Part shown: positions 25,537 to 34,944 of the stretch, in pieces | Layout of the letters: every line of letters begins with the position of its first letter | How positions within the stretch are numbered: the first letter of the stretch is position 1 | Source of the DNA: Deltaproteobacteria bacterium Ga0077539 | GTDB lineage: Bacteria > Myxococcota_A > Polyangia > Polyangiales > Ga0077539 | Assembly (NCBI GenBank): GCA_001465015.1 | Contig: LNEO01000259.1 | Span: 1-52,634, forward strand | Length of the DNA: 52,634 nt | Reading direction: 5' to 3' | Made by a program: the position numbers and the translations under genes | Notes under the pieces: generated by a model | Database searches by the model: none | What the model saw: the letters and a program-made list of their open reading frames with translations, nothing else | What the model was told of the DNA's origin: nothing

Positions 25537-26355
25537 TCAGAACGCGCCGAGCAACTGGAGTCCGTTGAACGCGGGAAGCAACGCCACCCTCGGCGCCGGA
25601 CGAGCCCGTCCGTTGTTGGAGACCATCATGGACATCCCGATCGCAGAGAGGGCGAGCCCTCCGCCCGAGATGACGCCGCTGCCGACCGCCAACCCTGTGA
25701 ACACATCGCGCGTCGAGCCGCCGACAGGAATCCCGAGCGTCAACACCGAAAAGTACGCGCACAACAGGCCAGCCGACGCAGCGACTCCAACGCCAATGCC
25801 CACCATCCACGAGGCGGCGAAGCGCGCGTTTCCGTCGGTCTGCAGCGTGTTCGTCGGGGCGACCGGCATCCCGTCCGGTCGTGGCGCGCTGATTCCTCCA
25901 GCGGCCTCGGCGTCGACGTAGAGCTGCGATCCCGCCGGCCCCACCTGGACGACGCGCAGGTCACGCCCCTGTTGATCGAGAGAAAACTCGAAGCTCCCCT
26001 GAAAGACCTGAAGAGCGCACGGCGTGTGGCAGAGCTCGACGTAGCCGCGACCTTCCTGTCGGTACAGCGTGACCGACGGCGCATGCGATTCGAGTTGCAA
26101 CACCACCCGCGGTCCGACCGGAGCTGAGGGACGCACTTGAATGGCTCCGAGGCGCGTCGAATCATCGGACGGCGGGGGCGGCGGGGTGTCGACTCGAACC
26201 GAAGAGTTAGCGACAGGGGCTTGCGACGGCTCGGCGACGATCACTTGAATCGATGTGTCCGGCGCCATCTGCTGCGCTTCGGCGTCGCCACCGAAGGCGC
26301 AGAGCCCGCCGAACACAACGGTGAAATTCAAAGCGCACCAACGAACTCCGCTCAT
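25537..26355 (-). CDS. Exported membrane protein with PEGA-like domain
   Basis: 272 residues. The start ATG has GGTGAG six bases upstream and is followed by a signal peptide (ALNFTVVFGGLCAFGGDAEA). A proline-rich linker (PPPPPSDD) leads to a beta-rich stretch SVTLYRQEGRGYVELCHTPC typical of PEGA-type surface domains. Two hydrophobic segments near the end (MVGIGVGVAASAGLLCAYFSV and GLAVGSGVISGGGLALSAIG) suggest anchoring in the inner membrane. Such signal-PEGA-TM proteins are common and unexplained in Polyangia. 156 bp separate it from the upstream gene on the same strand. Confidence 0.78.
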   Translation of the reverse strand: MSGVRWCALNFTVVFGGLCAFGGDAEAQQMAPDTSIQVIVAEPSQAPVANSSVRVDTPPPPPSDDSTRLGAIQVRPSAPVGPRVVLQLESHAPSVTLYRQEGRGYVELCHTPCALQVFQGSFEFSLDQQGRDLRVVQVGPAGSQLYVDAEAAGGISAPRPDGMPVAPTNTLQTDGNARFAASWMVGIGVGVAASAGLLCAYFSVLTLGIPVGGSTRDVFTGLAVGSGVISGGGLALSAIGMSMMVSNNGRARPAPRVALLPAFNGLQLLGAF

Positions 26356-26511
26356 TTGTGTCTCACCGTTTCGGCACAGCCTGGCGCCATATTGCAGGGA
26401 CTCGCGCCGATCCCGACCGCTCTCGTTGGCAGAACATCGCAACGAAGGGAGCAACAACGACGCGTGGCGATGGTGCCACGCATTGAACCGTCGTCAACTC
26501 GATCAGCGGTC

Positions 26512-27774
26512 TCAGAGCGACCCGCGAAGTCCGAGTCCCCACTCGCGGAAGAACGAAGGCTCCCAGGGCGTCAGGTCGCCGTGCAACACCAGGCCAACTC
26601 CGACGAACTGCACCCCGAGCTGCGCGCGAATCGAAGGGAGAGCGGACGGTACGCGCAGCGACGCCCCCGCCCCGAAGGACAAGGGCAACAGCCAGGGAAG
26701 CCGGACGAACCACGGGCTTGACACTTCGAGCAAGGTCGCGACCACCAGCGCGTTGTCGAGCGAGGCGAAGCTGCTCTCGACCGTGCTCTGCCAGTGCACG
26801 AACCGTCCTAGACCAAGCTCGTAGCCAGCGCGGACGAACACCCTCGGAGTCACGCCGCCATCCAACGAAAAGCCCACGGCCAACAGCGGTCCTCCGCGTC
26901 GCACGATCGGCTCGGGCTCGGTCAGGCTGAGCGCGAGCCGAGCGACCGCAGATCCGTGCGGAGCGATCGCGAACCGCCACAGGCTCCGGCCGTTCGATCC
27001 GCCGACGCGCGCTCCGTCCATCGAGCGCCCCAGCGTCGGATCGCCAGCGTCCTCTCCCAACGCGATCGCGCGCATCTCCAGCAGGACGTTCGACGGAGCG
27101 TCCACCTCGAAGACCACACGCCGAACCGACGGGCTGTCGCCCGCGCTGGCGCAGAGCCAGTCGACATCGAACGTCCGAATCGGCTGTCGCGGACTCACGA
27201 TTGGATGCCGAGGCACGATCGAGTCGAACTCCGTGACGCGACGCTCGAACCGTCGGGTGAGCACGAGCGCCGATTGAACTCGCAGCGTCAGCTCACCCGC
27301 AGGCAACAACCGCAGCTCGATCGCGCGGCGCTGGAGCCGAGGAAATCCGCGCTCCCAAGCGGCCCATCCATCTTCGCTCGACGCAAACCCCTCTGCGCGC
27401 CGCAGCGCACGATCCCAGTCGCCGCTCTCTCCCTGGGCGATCGCGACGCTCTCGTCTTCGGGCGACGCGACGCGAAGCGACTCGACGCGAGCGCCGAAGA
27501 ACGCCCATCGCTCGACCACCGAGCGCCCCGTCGGATTGCGGACGATCATCGTTGCGTCGAGCGCGCAGCGAAACGCGCCCTCGTCACGATCGCAGCGGAC
27601 GCGCACCGTCTGCTCGTCGATCGCGAGGCGGCTCTCGCTCTCGACGATCGGCCCCTCGACGCGCGCCGAGAGGCGACGTCCTCGCTCGATCGGATACGCC
27701 AACGCGACGTTCGCCGCACACATCTGCGCGAGCAGCACGAGGGAGAAGCGCTTCGACGCTGCCGATCGGGACAC
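26512..27774 (-). CDS. Exported protein of unknown function
   Basis: 420 residues from the GTG chosen here: GGGAG lies six bases upstream and the residues that follow form a signal peptide (SKRFSLVLLAQMCAANVALA, cut before YPIERG). The body is beta-rich with single Cys residues (RVRCDRDEGAFRC) near the start and ends in hydrophobic beta-like strands (PLSFGAGASLRVP, VQFVGVGLVLHGDL), as in outer-membrane or surface proteins. I recognise no family. It may share an operon with the PEGA-like gene downstream. Confidence 0.75.
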   Translation of the reverse strand: MSRSAASKRFSLVLLAQMCAANVALAYPIERGRRLSARVEGPIVESESRLAIDEQTVRVRCDRDEGAFRCALDATMIVRNPTGRSVVERWAFFGARVESLRVASPEDESVAIAQGESGDWDRALRRAEGFASSEDGWAAWERGFPRLQRRAIELRLLPAGELTLRVQSALVLTRRFERRVTEFDSIVPRHPIVSPRQPIRTFDVDWLCASAGDSPSVRRVVFEVDAPSNVLLEMRAIALGEDAGDPTLGRSMDGARVGGSNGRSLWRFAIAPHGSAVARLALSLTEPEPIVRRGGPLLAVGFSLDGGVTPRVFVRAGYELGLGRFVHWQSTVESSFASLDNALVVATLLEVSSPWFVRLPWLLPLSFGAGASLRVPSALPSIRAQLGVQFVGVGLVLHGDLTPWEPSFFREWGLGLRGSL

Positions 27775-27886
27775 GGTGCGCTCCCTTTCCAAACGTTTCG
27801 CTCAACTGTCAACGATGAACAATCTCGACGCCGTTCTTCCAGCCGTGATAGGTAACCTTGGTCTGCCGACCGGATAGGGAGTGAAC

Positions 27887-28327
27887 ATGGATCGAACCCG
27901 CTCGAAACTGACCCGCGCTATCTCCACCATCACGTTGCTCGCGACCCTCGCAGCCTGCGGCGGACCGCTCCGCTATCAGGTGCAGAGCTCCCAGCGCGCT
28001 CCCGGCGCGGACGCCGAGGTCGTCGCGCACGTCAACGCCGGCCAGAACAACACGCGCCTCGAGGTCCGCGCCTCGAACCTCCCGCCCGCCTCGCGCCTCG
28101 TCACCAACGGGACCGTCTTCATGGTGTGGCAGCGCCGCAACGGCAGCACGCCCTGGGCCCGAGTCGGCTCGCTCGCGTACGTCGACGGCTCGCGCACGGG
28201 AGAGCTTCGGGACACGACCGTTCCCGAGACCTCGTTCGAGGTTCAGATCACCGCAGAGGTCGACGCCAACGTGGGGTCGCCGTCGACCAACGTCGTGTTC
28301 AGCCAGCCCGTCAACCGCCAGCAGTGA
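27887..28327 (+). CDS. Lipoprotein, unknown
   Basis: 146 residues. Lipoprotein signal with lipobox LAAC (ISTITLLATLAACGG). The mature part reads as a single beta-sandwich (ARASN... no catalytic motif), ending VVFSQPVNRQQ. The ATG at 27887 has AGGGAG at -11; a GTG two codons earlier is possible. It diverges from the gene at 27774 and converges on the large VWA lipoprotein gene. Confidence 0.78.
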   Translation: MDRTRSKLTRAISTITLLATLAACGGPLRYQVQSSQRAPGADAEVVAHVNAGQNNTRLEVRASNLPPASRLVTNGTVFMVWQRRNGSTPWARVGSLAYVDGSRTGELRDTTVPETSFEVQITAEVDANVGSPSTNVVFSQPVNRQQ

Positions 28328-28342
28328 GCGCCGCCGCGGCGC
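28328..28342. terminator. GC-rich palindrome between convergent genes
   Basis: GCGCCGC-C-GCGGCGC directly follows the stop of the upstream gene. As RNA it would fold with a 5-bp stem. No T run is present, so it is only a candidate for termination. Confidence 0.3.
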
Positions 28343-28469
28343 GCGGACCTCACGGTCCCCTCGCGCGTCGCGAAGCCCCCACCCCCGTGTGTTTCGGCGC
28401 TTGCTCCGGCGCACACGCCTGCTCGATCGAGCGCGCTTTGAAAACGTGGGTGCGATCGAGCTCGCGCGC

Positions 28470-31115
28470 TCAGCCCGGAGCGCAGACGTTGCCGATGCAG
28501 TTGCGGTCGCAGCAGTCCGACGCCGAGCTACAAGACTGACCCACCATTCGGCACGGAGGCGGCGCGCAGCGGCCGCCCACGCAGTTGCGATCGCAGCAGT
28601 CCATCGGCGTCGAGCACATGTCGCCGACCGGCCTGCACGGCATCGGCGGCGTGCAGCGGCCGCTCACGCACGAGTTGGGCGCGCAGCAGTCCTCGCTGCG
28701 CGTGCACATATCGCCAGCGGGCCTGCAGGTCGTCGGCGGAGCGCACCGACCCGCCGTGCACACGTTGGGCGCGCAGCAGTCGGCGTTGTCCACGCACGTC
28801 CCGCTGAGGTTGACGCAGGGACGGTCGCAGCGGCCGCCGTTGCACACGAGCGGCTGGCAGCACTCGGCGTCGGTGCGACACGTCGCTCCGCGCGAGGGGC
28901 AGGGCTGCCACAGTCGGTACGAGACGACGACCTCGTCGCCCATGTTCGGGCGAAAGCGCGCGCCGTAGAAGACGATCGAGTTGGCCACGGAGTCGTAGTC
29001 GAACCCGTTGTCGCGAGAGCGCGGGACGTCCATGCCGCGAACGCGGACCTTGATCGTGCTCGTGATCGCGGGCCGCGTCAGGCGATACGGGCTCGCCGCG
29101 CCGACCACCGCCGAAACGATGCGTCGCATCGCGGCGTCCGCCTCTGCGTCCGTCGCGCGCGCGACGTCCAGGTACGCGCCGCCGTTTTGCACGATCACGC
29201 AGCGGCGCATGTCCGCAGCGCTGGCGGGCGCGCACATCACCGCCGGGTCCGGCGTGTTGACCATGCCGAACGTCAGGATGTTGTTCGTGCGGAAGTAGCT
29301 GACGACGTTGCGCAAGCGATCGGCGTACGTCGCGCCCCACAGCGGGACGTCGCGCGAGAAGTACCGCAGATCGTCGTTGGAGCCCGTCTCGTCGGCGACG
29401 AAGAACGCCGCGAGCTGCGCGCGGGGCCGAAGCCTCCACGCCGCGGGCGTCGTCGCGGGCGCCATCGGCCCGAGCGACAAGTGCGCGCGAACCGCGGCGG
29501 CGATCGGCTCTTCGCCGAGCTGCACTTGAAACATCCCCGAGCGAACCGGGTACGGCGCGGACGTGTCTGCGGCCATGGCCATGTACGGGTCGACCGTCAC
29601 GTCGTACGCGAGCTCGTTGGCGCCCATCGGCGTCGCGCTGGTCACGTACGGCGCAGCGCCGGAAAACGTGAACCCGCGCTCTCCCTCGGCGGACAATACC
29701 AGCACACGAAAATCGACCCCCGCGGCGGCCATGTTCGAGAACAAGATGCTCGCGGTCCGACCGATGCGCTGCTGGTGCGGGTCCATCGACGCCGACGTGT
29801 CGACGGTCATCAAGAAGTCCACCTGCGGCGGGCCGCCCGCGCGAAAGGTCTGGCAGTTGAACCCGAGGCCCTTGTCGTTTTGCGCGACGGCCGTGGTGTT
29901 GACCAGGTCGACCACGCGGGTCGCGGTGGTGAGCGTCGGGTTGTCGTAGCTCGCCCGCGGCGAGACCGCGACGATGACGTCGTTGGCGCCCATCGACGCG
30001 CCCATGGTCCTGCGCACCGTGGTGATGTCCACGTAGAACTCAGCGGACGCCCCCACAGCGGCCATCATGGGAGGCGCCGCGGCGCCGACGAGCGGCAGGA
30101 TGACCGCGTCTCGAAGCGCCGACGCCGTCGTCATGCGCGCGACGCGGTAGGTGCTCGTGACGGCGGGGTTCATTTCGTGTGTCGTGAGGCCGCGGCCGAC
30201 GAGCACCGGCGAGACGCCTGCGCCCAGCGCCATGGTGACGATGCGCTCGATGCGCGCGCTCTCGGCGTTGACGTCGCCCACCGACGGGACGACCGCAGCA
30301 AACGCAGCGACGCCCGCGGTGGGGTCCTCGAGCGCGATCCCTCCGCGCATCATCGTACCCGTCACGCGACCGGAGTTGCGCCAGGAGGGCGCGTACCCGA
30401 GCTGCGTCGGCCCCGCAGGAACCCCGCTCTGAACGAGCGTCGCGAGCCCCGACGGACGGCAGATGGCGATGCCGCTCATCCCGTCGCCGACGCCGTCGCC
30501 GTCCGTGTCGGCGAGGCGCGGGTCGGTCTCTCCGCGGCTCGTGTCGATCGTCCCGTTTCCGTCGGAGTCTTCTTCGCCGTCGCTGACTCCGTCGCCGTCG
30601 GTGTCTCGATTTCGTGGGTCGAGCCCTCGGCACATCTCGCCGGCCATGCACAGAGCCATCGCCGTGCACGCCACCGGCGGTCTTCGCTGCATCGCCGGCG
30701 CGGTCGCCACGCACGCGCGCCCGTAGCGACGCTCGACGCCGTCCGAGAGCCCGTCCATGTCCGAGTCCGGGTTGAGCGGATCGGTCATGTTCATGCACTC
30801 GACGTCGTTGGGGACGCCGTCACCGTCGCTGTCGACGCCCGCCGCGCACCGAGAGACCGGTCCATCACCGGCGACGTCGGGCGCGATGCCCGTGTCGGTC
30901 ACCCGTGAATCCGTCGGCACCACGCCGGTGTCCGTCGGTGCAACGCCGGTGTCCATCGGCACGACGCCCGTGTCCATCGGAACGACGCCGGTGTCCGCCG
31001 TCACGCCGGTGTCCGGCGTCACGCCAGCGTCTGGCGTCTCCATGGTGCCGCCCGAACAGCCGATCGCGAGCGCGGTCGAAGCGAACACCAGCCCTAGATA
31101 AGTGAATCGCTGCAT
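28470..31115 (-). CDS. Large multidomain lipoprotein: DTGV spacer, TSP3 repeats, VWA-like domain, Cys-rich tail
   Basis: 881 residues. The lipobox ends LAIGC (Cys 20). A low-complexity spacer follows with TDTGVVPMDTGV-type repeats (about 28-75). Calcium-binding TSP3-like motifs come next (DSDGDGVPND, DSDMDGLSDG, DTDGDGVSDG, DTDGDGVGDG) at about 92-215. A von Willebrand A-like domain starts near 430 with the metal site DTSASM. The last 190 residues are four or five cysteine-knot-like repeats with CC pairs (DADCC-type: TDAECC, DNADCC, SEDCC, MDCC). The protein is probably tethered to the outer membrane and faces outside. Convergent with the lipoprotein at 27887. Substrate unknown; adhesion or a carbohydrate role is possible. 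Confidence 0.85.
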   Translation of the reverse strand: MQRFTYLGLVFASTALAIGCSGGTMETPDAGVTPDTGVTADTGVVPMDTGVVPMDTGVAPTDTGVVPTDSRVTDTGIAPDVAGDGPVSRCAAGVDSDGDGVPNDVECMNMTDPLNPDSDMDGLSDGVERRYGRACVATAPAMQRRPPVACTAMALCMAGEMCRGLDPRNRDTDGDGVSDGEEDSDGNGTIDTSRGETDPRLADTDGDGVGDGMSGIAICRPSGLATLVQSGVPAGPTQLGYAPSWRNSGRVTGTMMRGGIALEDPTAGVAAFAAVVPSVGDVNAESARIERIVTMALGAGVSPVLVGRGLTTHEMNPAVTSTYRVARMTTASALRDAVILPLVGAAAPPMMAAVGASAEFYVDITTVRRTMGASMGANDVIVAVSPRASYDNPTLTTATRVVDLVNTTAVAQNDKGLGFNCQTFRAGGPPQVDFLMTVDTSASMDPHQQRIGRTASILFSNMAAAGVDFRVLVLSAEGERGFTFSGAAPYVTSATPMGANELAYDVTVDPYMAMAADTSAPYPVRSGMFQVQLGEEPIAAAVRAHLSLGPMAPATTPAAWRLRPRAQLAAFFVADETGSNDDLRYFSRDVPLWGATYADRLRNVVSYFRTNNILTFGMVNTPDPAVMCAPASAADMRRCVIVQNGGAYLDVARATDAEADAAMRRIVSAVVGAASPYRLTRPAITSTIKVRVRGMDVPRSRDNGFDYDSVANSIVFYGARFRPNMGDEVVVSYRLWQPCPSRGATCRTDAECCQPLVCNGGRCDRPCVNLSGTCVDNADCCAPNVCTAGRCAPPTTCRPAGDMCTRSEDCCAPNSCVSGRCTPPMPCRPVGDMCSTPMDCCDRNCVGGRCAPPPCRMVGQSCSSASDCCDRNCIGNVCAPG

Positions 31116-31273
31116 CGTTGCCTGTCCTCGGGCTGCACGCGGCGTCGCGCCCAGCGTCGACCGAGGGTAACAGAGCCCCGCGGCGAGCGGTGTGGTACTC
31201 CGTCATCGCTGTGAAGGAGCTCGGCCCACTCGACCTCGATGGGGATCGTCGTGTTCGCGTTGCGCGGTCGTTC

Positions 31274-32323
31274 ATGGATTCGCTTGCGACGGCCGCGTGC
31301 GTCGCCAGTCCGCGTGGTCGTCTTCGATCCAATCGCCGGCGATCGATCGCCGCGGCGCGAGGCGTCAGCGCCCTCCTGGTGGGAGCGTGTCTCTCCGCAG
31401 GCTGCGCGACGCAAGGCGTCGAGACCTCTGGCCCCCGCCCTCCGCGCGGTAGCGTTGGGCCGCGGGTCGAGGGTGACTTTCGCGCGTTCGGAATGCGCTT
31501 TTCGCGAACATCCGAGTGGCGACCTCCGCGCTCAGAGGACCCATCGCGCCTCGTCGGCTCGGACGGGCGGTTCTTCGCGGTCACGTCGGACGCGGCCGAA
31601 GACCGAGCGGCGCACGACCGCAACGTCGCGGTGTTTCGCGCTCGCGCCGAGCGCGAAGGCTGGACGATCGCGCCGCTCGGCCTGCCGACGGCGTTGTCTC
31701 GGGACGACCTGTCTTTCGAGCTGCGAATCCCTGCGAGGGTGACGCACGTCCGCACCATGAGCGCGGCGCTCGCGCTCGACGGGCGCTTGTACGTTGTGAG
31801 CTGCTCGTTCGCTGCGCGTCTTCAGGGACAACTCGAATCGGTGTGTCGCGCGATCCTCGACAGCGTCACCCGCGCTCCGCGCACAGGTGAGGCGCCGAGC
31901 TCGGGTCGCGTCGTCGAAGATGGTTCGGTGGCGCTCATCCTGCCAGGTGACTTTCGGGAGGGACGCGGCAACGGAGCGCGACTGTTCACGAGCCCCTCCC
32001 GCGACGAGGCGCAAGTAGCCGTCACGATCGCGCTCAGCCCTGCGAGCGAGCGCGTCGAGCGCGCAGAGCTGGCGACGCTGCGGCGGCGCTTCGAGGCGCG
32101 AGGCGCGACCGTGCGCAGCGCTGTCGAGCGCGAGCTGCGCGGCGAGCGCGCGGCGTGGATCGACAGCGAACAGCGCGTCGAAGAGCAGGCGGCCGTGCGC
32201 GAGCTCGTCGTGTACGTGCATCACCAGCAGCGCTCGGTGCTGGCCGCGTGCGCCGTGCGCGAGGGAGATCAGCGCGGACACAGCGCGTGTCAGCGCATCA
32301 TCCGCAGCGCGAGGCGCGAGTAG
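31274..32323 (+). CDS. Lipoprotein, unknown
   Basis: 349 residues from the ATG at 31274, chosen because a lipoprotein signal follows with a long n-region (SPRGRLRSNRRRSIAAARG, core VSALLVGACL, lipobox SAGC). The mature part appears to hold two related alpha/beta halves, each with a strand like GDFRAFGMRFSRTSEWRPP or GDFREGRGNGARLF, resembling the small PsbP-like/DcrB fold domains of surface lipoproteins (tentative). A Cys pair (VVSCSFAAR ... SVCRAILDS) lies in the first half and another (AACAVREGDQ ... SACQRII) at the end. Divergent from the VWA lipoprotein gene. Confidence 0.72.
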   Translation: MDSLATAACVASPRGRLRSNRRRSIAAARGVSALLVGACLSAGCATQGVETSGPRPPRGSVGPRVEGDFRAFGMRFSRTSEWRPPRSEDPSRLVGSDGRFFAVTSDAAEDRAAHDRNVAVFRARAEREGWTIAPLGLPTALSRDDLSFELRIPARVTHVRTMSAALALDGRLYVVSCSFAARLQGQLESVCRAILDSVTRAPRTGEAPSSGRVVEDGSVALILPGDFREGRGNGARLFTSPSRDEAQVAVTIALSPASERVERAELATLRRRFEARGATVRSAVERELRGERAAWIDSEQRVEEQAAVRELVVYVHHQQRSVLAACAVREGDQRGHSACQRIIRSARRE

Positions 32324-32493
32324 CGTTGAGCGCACGCGGCGGCGCCGCAGCAAGCGCCGCTCGCAAGCGCCATCCGCGGAGGCGCGACGGAGCGCGGCAT
32401 GTTCCGCGGACAACGCACGGGTGACGAACGATGAGCGCCCGCTCAGCGCGCGTGTCTCCAACCCGAGGCGGAGTTGCGATACAGAGACGCACG

Positions 32494-32952
32494 ATGAGCC
32501 ACGAGACCGAGCCCACCCCCCTCGCGCAGAGCTCTGTGCGGATGCGCGTCCACTACGTCGAGGTCGATCGCATGGGATTTCTGCATCACACCAACCACCT
32601 TCGGTACTTCGAGCGGGGTCGTGAGGAATTCTGTCGTCGTCGCGAGGCGGCCTACCGCGAAATGGAGGACGCCGGCGTCCTCGTCGTGGTCGTGGACGTC
32701 GCGGTGAAATACAAATCACCCCTCCGCTACGAAGACGTCGTCGAGCTCGACGTCATCCTCTCGGAGGTCAAGCACGCGTCGATCACCTTCGACTACGCGC
32801 TGCGACGCGTGAGCGACCGGGCCCTGGCCGCGACCGGTCGGACGCGACACGCGTTTGTCTCTCGCGAAGGCCGCGTGCTTCGTCCCCCGCCCCGCGTGCT
32901 CGAGCTGCTGCAAGCCGAAGAGACCCATCGACGTGTCGGAGAGCTGGATTGA
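32494..32952 (+). CDS. Hotdog-fold acyl-CoA thioesterase (YbgC/FadM type)
   Basis: 152 residues, the usual size of a single 4HBT hotdog domain. Hydrolyses acyl-CoA thioesters in the cytoplasm. The signature VDRMGFLHHTNHLRYFERGREEF carries the catalytic Asp (D25) and the HTNHLRYFE helix; later strands YKSPLRYEDVVELDV and TGRTRHAFVSREGR fit the family. The upstream extension to 32431 is Arg-rich and is not included. Single gene between a lipoprotein and the tRNA. Confidence 0.88.
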   Translation: MSHETEPTPLAQSSVRMRVHYVEVDRMGFLHHTNHLRYFERGREEFCRRREAAYREMEDAGVLVVVVDVAVKYKSPLRYEDVVELDVILSEVKHASITFDYALRRVSDRALAATGRTRHAFVSREGRVLRPPPRVLELLQAEETHRRVGELD

Positions 32953-33080
32953 CCGACGACTCGAGCCCGTCGCGTGTCTTCTTCCAACGGAAGGCTTCGC
33001 GCACAGCGACCCCGCGATCGCTTGAAGCGACCATGGCGCCGAGGCCGTCGTGCGCTGCGGACCCCGTGCACTTCCCAGGG

Positions 33081-33154
33081 CGCGCAATACAGGAGTCGAA
33101 CCTGTGACCTTCGGCTCCGGAGGCCGACGCTCTATCCAACTGAGCTAATTGCGC
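33081..33154 (-). tRNA. tRNA-Arg (anticodon CCG)
   Basis: Read on the minus strand from 33154: acceptor GCGCAAT pairs with ATTGCGC, D arm AGCTCAGTTGGATAGAGC, anticodon arm TCGGC-CTCCGGA-GCCGA with anticodon CCG, T arm ACAGG-TTCGACT-CCTGT, discriminator G at 33081. CCA is not encoded. It reads the CGG codon, which is common in this genome. Confidence 0.95.
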
Positions 33155-33317
33155 GAAAGGACGCGAACACTACGTCGCAAACACGAAGCATGCAAGGGGG
33201 CGCGAGCGCAGAACTCGAGCGCGCCGCGACCGCTCGTTGACACACCGCGTGTTTGGCAGGAATTCTATCGCCGTCTACGAGGGAGCGAGCTCACGGAACG
33301 GGCTCGAAGTTTCGAGC

Positions 33318-33956
33318 GTGAACGACGTCGCCGAGCAAGCAGAGCCAGAGCAGCTCATCGAGAGCGCAGGCCGCGGCGACCACAGCGCGCTGCTGGCGCT
33401 CTACGATCGTTTTTGCTCGACGCTGTTCGCGTTGGCGCTGCGCATCGTGCGAACGCACGCGGACGCCGAAGACGTGGTGCAAGACGCCTTTGTGCGCGCG
33501 TGGCGCGAAGCGCCGTCCTTCGATCGAACGCGCGGCAGCGCCGGGACGTGGCTCGCGACGCTGACGCGCAACCGCGCCATCGACCTGCTCCGCGCCAAGG
33601 GACGCAAGGCGCGCCGAGAAGACGCACACAAAATCGAGATCCTCGTCGACGAATCGCTGCGCCCCGACTCGCCCGAGAGCAACGCGGCTCGCGGACAGCG
33701 CGCGGCGGCGGTGCGCGCCGCGATCGAGACCCTATCGACCGAGCAGCGCGAGGCGCTCGAGCTCGCGTACTTCGGCGGACTGTCGCACTCGGAGATCGCC
33801 GAGCAGCTCGGGCTCCCGCTGGGGACGGTGAAGACTCGACTGCTCACCGCGGCGAAGAAGCTGCGCGCTGCGCTGGTCCAGCACGGAGAGCCCTCGGCGA
33901 CGGGCGCGACGGCAGAGCGTTCGACGAGGGACGCTGAGGACGAGTCCGCAGGCTGA
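33318..33956 (+). CDS. ECF-like sigma-70 family RNA polymerase sigma factor
   Basis: 212 residues. Region 2 (DHSALLALYDRFCSTLFALA ... HADAEDVVQDAFVRAWR) and region 4 (LSTEQREALELAYFGGLSHS, then EIAEQLGLPLGTVKTRLLTA) match SigK/ECF-type extracytoplasmic sigma factors. The frame is open to a TTG at 33237; the GTG at 33318 is preferred since the residues before it lack conservation. No anti-sigma gene follows: instead the 3' end overlaps the convergent TPR gene by 113 bp. The TTGACA at 33237-33242 could be a -35 box, but the AT-rich -10 candidate (TTCTAT) is spaced poorly, so I do not list it as a promoter. Confidence 0.87.
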   Translation: MNDVAEQAEPEQLIESAGRGDHSALLALYDRFCSTLFALALRIVRTHADAEDVVQDAFVRAWREAPSFDRTRGSAGTWLATLTRNRAIDLLRAKGRKARREDAHKIEILVDESLRPDSPESNAARGQRAAAVRAAIETLSTEQREALELAYFGGLSHSEIAEQLGLPLGTVKTRLLTAAKKLRAALVQHGEPSATGATAERSTRDAEDESAG

Positions 33957-34944
33957 GCTCGACCTCGATCGAGCGCATGTGAGCCTGCGCGCGGTCGAGC
34001 CAAGGAGCCAAGGGCCCTCCCTCCCTCGTGTACGCGCGCCACGACGCGAGCGCGTTGATGAGCGTCGAGGCCTCGCCGAGCCGTCGCGCCTGCGCTTCGC
34101 GCGCGATCGCCATGTAATAGTGCCGCTCGAACGCGGGGACATAGAAGACGCCTTCGCCCTCGATGTCGCGCATGTCTGGGTCGATCGAGATCGCGCGGTC
34201 CGCAGCGATCCGGCTGTCGGCGTCGTGCGCGGCGCGGTCGTGCGCGACCGCCAGGCCCCAGAACGCCGTCGCGCTCGTCGGCATCAGCCTCGCGCACTCT
34301 CGATAGCGCTCGAGCGAGCGCGTCACCTCGCCGAGGTACATGTGCACTTCGGCGAGGTTGCAGAGCGCCGTCGAGCGCCCCGGAGCGCCCGGATCGTCCA
34401 CGATGCTCTCGTACGCGTCGCGCGCGAGCGCGTGCTGCTCGAGCCGCGTGTGCGCGACGCCAAGCGAAAACGACAGCAGCGCTCGACGCTCGCGCTCGTC
34501 CGCGGCGAGCGACGAGAGCGCTGCGTTGGTGGCCGCGATGATCTCTGCAGGAGGCGCGTCGAGCTGCTCCCGAACCCGCGCGACGACATAGCGCGCCAGC
34601 CCGTGGCTCGGGGCAATGGCGAGCGCCTCCCGAGCGTCGCGCACGGCCGCGTCGAGCAGCGCGCGGATCCGACGCTGCTCTTCGAAGGCGAACACCGAGG
34701 ACGCTTGTCGAGCCGACATCCTGAGCTCCGCCGTGCGCACGGTCGCTTCTTCGAAGCTCGCTTCTGCCCGCGCGGCGAGCGCATCGACGCGCGCTCGACG
34801 AGGGTCCATCGCAGCGGTCCAGCGCTCGATCCACAGCGGCGCGCCCTGCAGATCTTGGGCGGCGGCGACCGCGCTCGCCGACGAGATCGCGAGCGCAAAG
34901 AGCGCACCCTGGATTCGACGCGAGACGAGCGAGCGGTCGGGCAT
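33844..34944 (-). CDS. Exported TPR-repeat protein
   Basis: 366 residues with a signal peptide (RRIQGALFALAISSASAVAAA, cut before QDLQGAP). The body is helical with TPR-like repeats (AREALAIAPSHGLARYVVA, STALCNLAEVHMYLGEVTRSLERY). The Arg/Ser/Pro-rich C-terminus is encoded antisense to the end of the sigma gene. The ATG at 34944 shares its A with the TGA of the upstream gene, so the two are translationally coupled. Probably a periplasmic scaffold; partner unknown. Confidence 0.78.
   Translation of the reverse strand: MPDRSLVSRRIQGALFALAISSASAVAAAQDLQGAPLWIERWTAAMDPRRARVDALAARAEASFEEATVRTAELRMSARQASSVFAFEEQRRIRALLDAAVRDAREALAIAPSHGLARYVVARVREQLDAPPAEIIAATNAALSSLAADERERRALLSFSLGVAHTRLEQHALARDAYESIVDDPGAPGRSTALCNLAEVHMYLGEVTRSLERYRECARLMPTSATAFWGLAVAHDRAAHDADSRIAADRAISIDPDMRDIEGEGVFYVPAFERHYYMAIAREAQARRLGEASTLINALASWRAYTREGGPLAPWLDRAQAHMRSIEVELSLRTRPQRPSSNALPSRPSPRALRAGPAQRAASSPR

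Noticed and set aside
28389..30908. 839-codon plus-strand open frame opposite the VWA lipoprotein
   Set aside because: His/Arg/Ala-rich antisense shadow with no recognisable domain.
33237..33270. TTGACA promoter before the ECF-like sigma gene
   Set aside because: The -10 candidate is about 20 bases away and poor; the TTGACA could be chance.
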